The notes under the pieces were generated by a model. The model did no database searches, was not told the DNA's origin, and worked only from the letters and a program-made list of their open reading frames with translations. Shown here in pieces: positions 6,105 through 11,751 of a DNA stretch of 11,751 nt. The position numbers and the translations under genes were made by a program. Position 1 is the stretch's first letter. Each line of letters begins with the position of its first letter. Source of the DNA: Chloroflexi bacterium RBG_16_64_32 (GTDB lineage: Bacteria; Chloroflexota; Dehalococcoidia; SM23-28-2; RBG-16-64-32); the NCBI GenBank assembly GCA_001795235.1, contig MGNZ01000053.1:2254-14004 (forward strand), written 5' to 3'.

Positions 6105-9100
6105 CTATGCTTCCTCCCCCTTCAGGAAGCCTCCCGACAGGTACTGGTTCATGACGTCGTTCTCCTCACCCGGGGTGAGGCCGGTTGTCGCCGGCCGCCA
6201 CTTCCCCTGTCCGTCCTTGCCGCCGGCCTCGGCTCTCGTGATCTTGATCAGCGTCTCCTTGGGCACCGTGTTGATGGCGTGGTTGTCAGCCTCTCCGCCG
6301 AACATGAAGGCCACAGCCACCTTACTCTTGTGGAACAAAGTGTCCGTTTGGTGCATAGGCATCGCCCAGTCGCGGGTGAGGCTCTGGTGCGATCCGTAGC
6401 GCAGGTTGGACTGATAGCCTGTCTCCTCTGAGACCGCGCGGCCGTCGGGCCGCGTCTCGTGAGCCTTCACCGACCTTTCGGTCGCCATGAAGGGCGAATG
6501 CTTTATCATCGCTACGTTGTACGGGTAGGAGGGGTTGTACTTGACCCGCAGCATCAGCCGGGCCACCTTGAAAAAGGGGTCGTCCGGCGTTGCTCCTAGG
6601 TATGGCCTATCGGCCGGATTGGCGTCCACGTAGACGTAGTCCCCATCGTCGATCTCAAGGTCTTTCGCGGCTTGGGGGTTGAGGTGGATCTGGTGGTCGC
6701 CGACGCCGGGCAACCGTTTGTCCTGCCGGTATGGGTCACCGAAGTTGGAGTCCCAAATGTTATGCCAGTCCTCCACGCTCCACTGGGAGTGGACGCGGTG
6801 GCGGGTCTTGGGGGTGAGGCAGTAGAAGTGGAACCCCTGGTCCCAGAGCGGGTTCTTCGTGTTCTTCACCTCGGCCCACGACATCTTGTTGTTAGCGATG
6901 GTGCGGATGTCGGCGTCCAGCACATCCTGCTGCAGCATCTCCGGGGTGATGCCGAAGTTGTCGGGCCGGATGTAGGGGTTGGTGCTCACAATGACGTTCG
7001 GCAGGTAGGGCGTCGCTTCGGGCCCTTCGCGGTGCACGATGAAGTTCTCCCCGTACTCGATCGCCTCCGGAATGTCGCAGTAGGCGTTGAGACGGCCGGT
7101 ATCGGTGAAGAACGGGACGTTGTCTTTGAGCTGTTCGTAGAAGGGAATTCGCGGATAGGTGCGGAAGAGCATGAGTGCGGCGCCCCGCTCGCCGTACTTG
7201 CCGGCCATGATATCGTCCACCTTGTAGCCGGTGGTGGTGGTGGACGCGTCCAGCAGGCGCTGCATGTACACCTCCGGCCGGCCCTCGAGCGCGAACTTCC
7301 AGTAGTCGGCGAACCGCTGGTCGTCTAGCTGCTCGCCTAGCTTCTCCGCCATCTTGGCTATGATCGTCACGTCGTCTTCACTGTCATACAGGGGCTTGAT
7401 GCCGTCCTTGCCCCAGATCTGAAGGAAAGGGTTGGAGCAGGAGGCGGTCACCTCCAGCGCCTGGAACTCCATCCAAGAGTTGGCGGGGAGGCTGAAGTCC
7501 GAGTACTCGGCGGTGGCCGTCATTTCAATGTCCTGGTTGATGATCAGGTCCACCTTGGGGTTGACGTTCTTGATGACGCCGTAGGCCCACTTGGCGTTGT
7601 TGATAATGTTCACGTTGTTGAACCACATCACTTTGGTGGGCGTGGGCATGTGCGTCTTGCCGGTGAAGTTCCTGCGCCCGTCGCGCGGCGTCTCGACAAT
7701 GAGCGCCTGATCGCCGTGATCCCAGTAGGCAGGCTCCTCATCCTTTGTGTGCCCCTTGGTCACGATGTCCTTGCCTGACGCGGCGGCGTCCAGGTTCGGC
7801 CTGACGGGGTCCTCGGCGACCCACCCCTTGAAGCCGGGGCCCGTCCAGGGCGACGCCTGGAACAGCGCAGACTTGTAGTTGCCGGCCCACTGGTGGCAGC
7901 CCGCTCCCGGCTTGCCGATGTTCCCCGTGAGCATAAGGGGCAGGTACGTGGCGCGGTTGTGGAGGGTGGCGTGGAACCAGTGCTGGATTCCCTCGCCGAC
8001 GTGGATCGCTACCGGCTTAATGGTGGCGATGTCCTCGGCTAGGCGCTCGATCAGGTCCTTGGGCGCGCCGCAGATCTCCTGCACGGTGTCCAGGTCGTAG
8101 TCTCGGAGGTGGACCTTGTACATCTCCCACAGGGTCATCACCTCCACCTCGGTGCCGTCCACCAGCTTCACCTTGGCCGTATGCTCCAGCGCCGGGTCAA
8201 TCCCCGTCTGAGCCATCCTTTCGCCGACATCGTCACGGGTGATCGCCTTGAGGCTCCCGTCCTTCTGGTCGAACACTACAAAGTCGCCCAGCTTCTCATA
8301 CTGCTCGTCTTTGAGGCCGTGGAGAGCGAAGCTGGGGCCATCTTGGGACAGGCCCGGCTTGTAGTCCGGAAATACCTCGTGGGCGTGCAGCCGCTTCAGG
8401 TTGTCGGTGCGTACCAGCAGGGGCAGGTCCGTGAACTGCTTGACGAACGTCTCGTCATGCCAGCCTTTGTCCATTATGATTTTGGAAACCGCCAGGAAGA
8501 TCGTCGTGTCGGAAATGCCGGGCCGCACCGAGAGCCAGTAGTCCGCCTTGGTGGCCGGGGGGCTGTACTCGGGGGAGATGACGACGATCTTGCCGCCCTG
8601 TTCCATGGTCTGGTAGAAGAAGTGGGTGTCGGGCATCTTGTTCTCGATCATGTTGACGCCCGCATGGATGTGGAGCTTCGTGTTGATCATGTCGTTGAAA
8701 TCGCAGTCGGAGGTCTGTAGCCCGTGCACGAACGGCTGGCCGGGGGCTTGGTCTCCGTGCCAGGTGTAGTTTGACCAAGAGCGGCCGCCCAGCGCCTCGT
8801 CTGGATCTATCCCGCGTACGTGGCTGTCCAGCAGGGAGAGCATGTTGGAGAAGCGGTACATGCCGTACTTGCCGATGACGCCCAGAAGGCCCATGCCGCC
8901 GCGCAGCTTGAACGTGCGGGTTCCGGCCCCGTGCATCTCCTCGATCATCTCCGGCTGGTACCCCTCGGCCTCAAGCCGCCGGGCCCCTTCCGCGCCGCTG
9001 TACGCCTTCGCTATAGCGATCATGCCGCGGGTCGCGTAGTCGTACGTCTCATCCCAGGAGAGGCGCGCGAACGTGTCCTGGCCGCGAGCGGTGAACTTGT

Positions 9101-9581
9101 ACTTGTCGCGGTTGTCCGGCGTTAGCTCAGGGAATCCGTCGTCGGCCCACTGCTTCCAGCCCTGGCGCACCATGGGGTGCTGCAGGCGGTATGGCCCGTA
9201 GACCCGCCGGTGCATCGTCATCCCCTTGGAACAGCCTCGCGGGTGCCAGTGAGCGGTGGCCTTGTTGCCCATCAGGTCGGTGTAACTTGCTATGTCGTAG
9301 TTTTGCTCGATGCGGCTCACCACGCCGTTGCGGGTGAAGGCCCGCAGGCGACATGCATGGGTATCGTTCGGCGAGCACACGAAGGTGAAGCTGTCGTCAT
9401 AACGGTACTGATCCCGGTACACCTTCTCCCAGTCCCGGTTGGGATAATCGTCTAGCGGATTGGCGATCGATATGGGCTGGAGGCGGCGGAGGGCCAGCGC
9501 GGACGAGCTGCCCAAGATGACGCCGGTAGCCACCACGGCGCCGCCCAGCTTCAAGAACCTACGACGACTCCATTGTTTCAT
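6105..9581 (-). CDS. nxrA-like: Catalytic alpha subunit, Tat-exported molybdopterin oxidoreductase, NxrA-like (nitrite oxidoreductase / nitrate reductase type)
   Basis: A 1158-residue Mo-bis-PGD enzyme of the type II DMSO-reductase family. The leader has a twin-arginine motif (SRRRFLK, residues 5-11), a hydrophobic core (about 12-30) and a likely cut after ALA30, so it acts outside the cytoplasm. The cluster-binding segment is Cys69-x3-Asp73-x3-Cys77-x39-Cys117; NarG has His-x3-Cys-x3-Cys. Asp277 in NYTWHGD aligns with the Asp that binds molybdenum in NarG. From memory, the stretches around 38-80, 100-130 and 265-280 closely match Nitrospira NxrA, and the length agrees (about 1150 aa). The C-terminal third holds the usual dinucleotide-binding domain (for example 'GDYVYVDANPADRP'). 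Known relatives oxidise nitrite to nitrate or do the reverse; selenate, chlorate and hydrocarbon enzymes are more distant. The ATG overlaps the stop of the preceding small gene (ATGA), with GGGAG at 9588-9592. Family and export are firm; the physiological substrate is not. Confidence 0.93.
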   Translation of the reverse strand: MKQWSRRRFLKLGGAVVATGVILGSSSALALRRLQPISIANPLDDYPNRDWEKVYRDQYRYDDSFTFVCSPNDTHACRLRAFTRNGVVSRIEQNYDIASYTDLMGNKATAHWHPRGCSKGMTMHRRVYGPYRLQHPMVRQGWKQWADDGFPELTPDNRDKYKFTARGQDTFARLSWDETYDYATRGMIAIAKAYSGAEGARRLEAEGYQPEMIEEMHGAGTRTFKLRGGMGLLGVIGKYGMYRFSNMLSLLDSHVRGIDPDEALGGRSWSNYTWHGDQAPGQPFVHGLQTSDCDFNDMINTKLHIHAGVNMIENKMPDTHFFYQTMEQGGKIVVISPEYSPPATKADYWLSVRPGISDTTIFLAVSKIIMDKGWHDETFVKQFTDLPLLVRTDNLKRLHAHEVFPDYKPGLSQDGPSFALHGLKDEQYEKLGDFVVFDQKDGSLKAITRDDVGERMAQTGIDPALEHTAKVKLVDGTEVEVMTLWEMYKVHLRDYDLDTVQEICGAPKDLIERLAEDIATIKPVAIHVGEGIQHWFHATLHNRATYLPLMLTGNIGKPGAGCHQWAGNYKSALFQASPWTGPGFKGWVAEDPVRPNLDAAASGKDIVTKGHTKDEEPAYWDHGDQALIVETPRDGRRNFTGKTHMPTPTKVMWFNNVNIINNAKWAYGVIKNVNPKVDLIINQDIEMTATAEYSDFSLPANSWMEFQALEVTASCSNPFLQIWGKDGIKPLYDSEDDVTIIAKMAEKLGEQLDDQRFADYWKFALEGRPEVYMQRLLDASTTTTGYKVDDIMAGKYGERGAALMLFRTYPRIPFYEQLKDNVPFFTDTGRLNAYCDIPEAIEYGENFIVHREGPEATPYLPNVIVSTNPYIRPDNFGITPEMLQQDVLDADIRTIANNKMSWAEVKNTKNPLWDQGFHFYCLTPKTRHRVHSQWSVEDWHNIWDSNFGDPYRQDKRLPGVGDHQIHLNPQAAKDLEIDDGDYVYVDANPADRPYLGATPDDPFFKVARLMLRVKYNPSYPYNVAMIKHSPFMATERSVKAHETRPDGRAVSEETGYQSNLRYGSHQSLTRDWAMPMHQTDTLFHKSKVAVAFMFGGEADNHAINTVPKETLIKITRAEAGGKDGQGKWRPATTGLTPGEENDVMNQYLSGGFLKGEEA

Positions 9582-9868
9582 TCGCCACTCCCATTCGGCG
9601 GCTGGGCTCGGTGCCTTATCGAATCCATAGTGTCTATGAGACCGCGCACAAACCCTTCCCCTTTCGTCCGCAGGATCTGGTGTGGCCCGCGGAAGAAGGG
9701 GTTACGGAACAGGCGGAGGATCCTGTCGCCGCTCCAGCCCATGCGGGCGTACTCCTCCACGAAGCATCGGGCCATCTCCGTGAGGGCCCGGTCATCCGGG
9801 TCCTTTTCCAGCCCCACGCCCACCAGGGCCATCGGGTCTTCAGCATCCAGAGGCTTTTTCACTGTCAT
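9578..9868 (-). CDS. Small conserved-looking protein coupled to the alpha subunit, unknown function
   Basis: A 96-residue soluble protein with no signal peptide or membrane segment. I do not recognise a named domain. It has a short variable head (to about residue 10), an EDPMALVGVGLEKDPDDRAL stretch, then a likely helical core, TEMARCFVEEYARMGWSGD (about 30-48), and RILRLFRNPFFRGPHQILRTKG (about 49-70). The dense hydrophobic and charged core reads as a genuine, constrained protein. The stop (TGA, 9580-9578) overlaps the alpha-subunit ATG by four bases, so translation of the two is almost certainly coupled. Start 9868 is chosen because CAAGG (9877-9881) lies 8 bases upstream. An upstream in-frame ATG at 9946 would overlap the regulator gene and lacks comparable support. 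Inference: a cytoplasmic assembly or regulatory factor for the molybdoenzyme. I recall similar small genes near other molybdenum oxidoreductases but cannot confirm it here. Confidence 0.8.
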   Translation of the reverse strand: MTVKKPLDAEDPMALVGVGLEKDPDDRALTEMARCFVEEYARMGWSGDRILRLFRNPFFRGPHQILRTKGEGFVRGLIDTMDSIRHRAQPPNGSGE

Positions 9869-9917
9869 GTCTCTTGCCTTGATGCCACCTTGAACAAACC
9901 CTGGCTGATGAGGAGCG

Positions 9918-10403
9918 TCATGAGGGTTGTCCCGGGCCCAGCTCATCCTGCGGGATCGGCTGCCTCCCGGACTGGGCCTCGCGATCGCTGCGGGCGAGCG
10001 TCTCCTGGTGCGTAATCAGTTGTGACAGACGGCTTCCCGCTAGCACCTGCTCGACCTGGTGCTGGGCTTCGGCCCACACCGGGTACACGGCGCACTGCGG
10101 TCGCCGATCGCAGAGCGGCGGGTCGATCGTGCAGCGATTCAGGGATGCGGCGCCGAATGTGCTGACAATATCCAGCACGCTAATGTCCTTAGCCGGTCGG
10201 GCCAGAGACAGTCCGCCGTGTACCCCGCGTTCGCTTGCAAGGAGCCCTCTGGAGACTAGCGGCTGCGCTACCTTGCGTAGAAACTCGTACGGTATCTGCT
10301 GGCGGCGCGCCACTTCCGCGGTCGTCAGGGTGCCCTGGGCACTTCCGCCAACCTCCAGCATGAGGCGGAGCCCATAGTCGGCTTTGCGGTTTAGCTGGAG
10401 CAT
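9918..10403 (-). CDS. Rrf2-family transcriptional regulator with Fe-S-type cysteines (NsrR/IscR-like)
   Basis: A 161-residue DNA-binding regulator. The N-terminal winged helix-turn-helix is typical of Rrf2: KADYGLRLMLEV (7-18), TTAEVARRQQIPYEFLRKVAQPLV (27-50), then RGLLASERGVHGGLSLAR (52-69) with the wing. Three cysteines, Cys91-x6-Cys98-x5-Cys104, sit where NsrR and IscR bind an iron-sulfur cluster, so it probably senses nitric oxide, oxygen or iron-sulfur status. The start at 10403 is the standard Rrf2 start and has AGAGG 5 bases upstream; an in-frame ATG at 10562 would add 53 residues with no Rrf2 counterpart. The C-terminal tail (about 135-161) is hydrophilic. It is the first gene of the oxidoreductase operon, 49 bases before the small coupled gene, and probably controls the operon and itself. 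Confidence 0.9.
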   Translation of the reverse strand: MLQLNRKADYGLRLMLEVGGSAQGTLTTAEVARRQQIPYEFLRKVAQPLVSRGLLASERGVHGGLSLARPAKDISVLDIVSTFGAASLNRCTIDPPLCDRRPQCAVYPVWAEAQHQVEQVLAGSRLSQLITHQETLARSDREAQSGRQPIPQDELGPGQPS

Positions 10404-10578
10404 CGTGACCTCTTTGGTCTCAAATTTCGCTACAGTGTGATTGTGGGTACAACCGGCGATACTGTCTGTCGGGTACCGTATGGACTTGCTGTAGGGCTTT
10501 GCCTTACGGAGCGCTCCAACTTTAGTCTGATAGGAGCCCTTAGTTCGGAGGCGGTCAGTCATTCATCCGACAGAAGAG
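10404..10578 (-). promoter_or_regulatory. Leader and probable promoter region of the oxidoreductase operon
   Basis: These 175 bases between the tRNA terminator and the regulator start must hold the operon promoter. Two GGGTAC direct repeats on the plus strand (10445-10450 and 10471-10476) are 26 bases apart and could be part of an operator. A possible -35 (TTGTAC, overlapping the first repeat) followed 17 bases later by CGAAAT is a weak match. A short GACC-AAAGA-GGTC inverted repeat covers the ribosome site of the regulator. No clear Rrf2-type palindrome was found by eye. Confidence 0.35.
10409..10413 (-). promoter_or_regulatory. Ribosome binding site that decides the regulator start
   Basis: AGAGG lies 5 bases before the ATG at 10403. 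It supports the 161-residue Rrf2 protein over the longer frame beginning at 10562. Confidence 0.6.
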
Positions 10579-10579
10579 G

Positions 10580-10604
10580 AAAAACCCGCCGCAGACGGCG
10601 GGTT
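10580..10604 (-). terminator. Rho-independent terminator downstream of tRNA-Pro
   Basis: On the minus strand a perfect stem (AACCCGCCG, loop TCTG, CGGCGGGTT; 10583-10604) runs straight into five T residues (10584-10580). It lies about 60 bases after the tRNA 3' end and separates tRNA transcription from the regulator operon. Confidence 0.88.
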
Positions 10605-10665
10605 CCATGATGCAAATCGGCGGTTTCAGGCCAGCATGTGTTGCCAGGGCCGACGTTCGAGTGCC

Positions 10666-10742
10666 TGGTCGGGGCGGCCGGATTCGAACCGGCGACCTCT
10701 TGACCCCCAGTCAAGTGCGCTACCGGACTGCGCTACGCCCCG
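10666..10742 (-). tRNA. tRNA-Pro (anticodon GGG), CCA encoded
   Basis: A 77-base cloverleaf: acceptor CGGGGCG/CGCCCCG, D arm with GCGC/GCGC, anticodon stem CTTGA/TCAAG with the 7-base loop CTGGGGG (anticodon GGG), a 5-base variable region AGGTC, and T stem GCCGG/CCGGC with loop TTCGAAT. A73 and an encoded CCA follow (10669-10666). All stems pair perfectly. Confidence 0.97.
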
Positions 10743-10752
10743 ACCAAAGCCA

Positions 10753-10782
10753 ATGCTAGCACGATTGTTTTCGCGCCAGCAA
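10753..10782 (-). promoter_or_regulatory. Possible promoter of tRNA-Pro
   Basis: On the minus strand TTGCTG (10782-10777) and TAGCAT (10758-10753) are 18 bases apart, with TAGCAT ending 10 bases before the mature tRNA 5' end. The match to the sigma-70 consensus is moderate (3 of 6 and 4 of 6), and the short distance to the tRNA makes it tentative. Confidence 0.3.
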
Positions 10783-10967
10783 GCCGGCTGGGCCGCGGCG
10801 GGACCCTCACCCCTTCCTGGGGATCGCCCACCTGGACGGCCCGGCCGTTGCCGTACAGTTGGCCCGTGCGGGCCGCGGCCATTGAGTTCAGTTGGTCAGG
10901 GGGCCGAGCAAGATCGAACGCCCTCGGAGGATGAGGAGGTCGCGGCTGAGATAGGGAAAAGCGGGGG

Positions 10968-11751
10968 TTAGACGTATGCGTGCGAGACGACGACGATGAG
11001 CAGGCCCAGAAGTGCGATGCCGCTGAACTCGCCGGCGGTGTGCAGGGTAAGGCGGTCAGCCAGGTAGTTGTGCATGAGCCCTGTCATCAGGTAGAAGGCG
11101 AGGAGGAGGAAGACGGCGGCCAGCGCCCCCTCCAGGGGGAGGAAGTGCATGGCCAGGGCGGCCTCGGAGAGAAGCACGCCGATGGCCAGCGCATAGAGCA
11201 GGGTTCGCGGCGTCTCCAGCGCCTCCTCGCGCAGGATCTCGATGGCCAGGAGAACGCTGACGATGCCGGAGGCGAAGATCACCGCAGGCAGGTTAAGGTC
11301 GAAGTCGTAGACGGCGGCGTAAAAGAGAAACGCGATCACGTAGGTGGCGATGTTCAGGATAAGGCGGGCGCTGCCGTAGGCGCGAAGGCGCCGGTCCACC
11401 GAGTTGTATTCGGCCTGGAGGACGATGGCGAAGGGGATGGCGGCGCCCAGCCCGGCCAGGATAGACCAGTAGCCCCCGACGGCCTCCTCGAGGAACAAGC
11501 CGAGGCCGAGGGTGAGCAGCACCGGCACGAACAGGTAGAGGGCAGTATCGTCCAGTCGCTGGAAGCGGCTGCGGGGGTGTGAGCGGACAAGAGCGTCCGT
11601 ACCAAGGGCTACCAGACCGGCCAGCAAGAGCAGCAGCCAATTCTGAGTGGGCTCGACGGCGAGGAAGGCAGTGAGGCCAATGCCAAACACCGCGGCCATC
11701 ACCTGAACCCGGTCGAGGCGGGAGACGACACCGTTGAGGGCGGTGGAGGGG
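10968..11751 (-). CDS. Polytopic membrane protein, unknown function (5' end outside window)
   Basis: An integral membrane protein with roughly eight or nine hydrophobic segments. I do not recognise the family. Its loops are short and include a VRSHPRSRFQRLDD segment and QAEYNSVDRRLRAYG between helices. The frame stays open from the first possible starts (GTG 11702, ATG 11699) to the window edge, adding a plausible cytoplasmic stretch (LNGVVSRLDRVQV). No good ribosome site precedes 11702 or 11699, since AGG directly abuts the GTG, so the true start is probably outside the window. It is separated from the tRNA by about 225 bases with no visible gene, and I see no functional tie to the oxidoreductase operon. 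Confidence 0.82.
   Translation of the reverse strand, partial: PSTALNGVVSRLDRVQVMAAVFGIGLTAFLAVEPTQNWLLLLLAGLVALGTDALVRSHPRSRFQRLDDTALYLFVPVLLTLGLGLFLEEAVGGYWSILAGLGAAIPFAIVLQAEYNSVDRRLRAYGSARLILNIATYVIAFLFYAAVYDFDLNLPAVIFASGIVSVLLAIEILREEALETPRTLLYALAIGVLLSEAALAMHFLPLEGALAAVFLLLAFYLMTGLMHNYLADRLTLHTAGEFSGIALLGLLIVVVSHAYV

Noticed and set aside
5531..6154. Long plus-strand frames opposite the beta and alpha subunits
   Set aside because: High-GC codon-position shadows of well-supported minus-strand genes, with no ribosome sites or domains.
9869..9946. N-terminal extension of the small coupled gene from an ATG at 9946
   Set aside because: It would overlap the regulator gene, and its extra residues look like untranslated leader. 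CAAGG correctly precedes the ATG at 9868.
10404..10562. 53-residue N-terminal extension of the Rrf2 regulator
   Set aside because: Rrf2 proteins begin at the MLQLNRKADYGLR stretch. AGAGG precedes that ATG, and the extension would fill the only space for the operon promoter.
10636..10971. Plus-strand open frame of 111 codons
   Set aside because: It runs through the tRNA-Pro complement, a common artefact that yields an RPDSNRRPLDPQ-type peptide.
1..11751. CRISPR array, insertion sequence, phage or toxin-antitoxin genes
   Set aside because: No regularly spaced repeats, transposase or integrase motifs, or paired small toxin-like genes were seen.

Overview
The window is GC-rich bacterial DNA with Shine-Dalgarno-led, closely packed genes. 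Its centre is a minus-strand operon of about 8.3 kb (roughly 10403 down to 2060). It encodes a complete exported molybdenum oxidoreductase of the type II DMSO-reductase (NarG/NxrA/SerA/EbdA) family. In transcription order: an Rrf2-family regulator with three clustered cysteines; a 96-residue protein of unknown function whose stop overlaps the next start; a Tat-exported catalytic alpha subunit (1158 aa); a four-cluster iron-sulfur beta subunit (410 aa); a TorD/NarJ-like chaperone; a heme-b-type gamma subunit with a C-terminal membrane anchor; and a polytopic membrane protein. From memory, the alpha and beta sequences most resemble the periplasmic nitrite oxidoreductase (NxrA/NxrB) clade of Nitrospira, Nitrospina and anammox bacteria, rather than the cytoplasm-facing NarG/NarH. 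The enzyme could oxidise nitrite, reduce nitrate or act on a related oxyanion; sequence alone does not settle this.

On the left (83-1801, plus strand) are two envelope genes converging on the operon. One is a lipoprotein with a domain like the heme-binding gamma subunit (EB_dh/DOMON type). The other is a membrane-anchored protein with HmuY-family (heme-binding) sequence hallmarks. Both fit an electron-transfer or heme-handling role beside the oxidoreductase. A few codons of another plus-strand gene may end at base 45.

On the right, a tRNA-Pro(GGG) gene with encoded CCA and a strong intrinsic terminator lie on the minus strand just upstream of the regulator. Beyond it is a polytopic membrane protein of unknown function running off the window edge.

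Proposed logic: the Rrf2 protein senses redox state, nitric oxide or iron-sulfur status and controls the operon. The chaperone inserts the molybdenum cofactor and proofreads the alpha subunit. The alpha-beta pair is exported by Tat on the alpha leader. The gamma subunit holds the complex on the outer face of the cytoplasmic membrane and relays electrons through heme b. The terminal membrane protein is a candidate link to the quinone pool or another carrier. There is no NarI-like cytochrome b and no CXXCH c-heme motif in any gene of the window. Host phylum is uncertain. I favour an uncultured Chloroflexota-like lineage from GC content, lipoprotein style and general protein character, but this is a guess.
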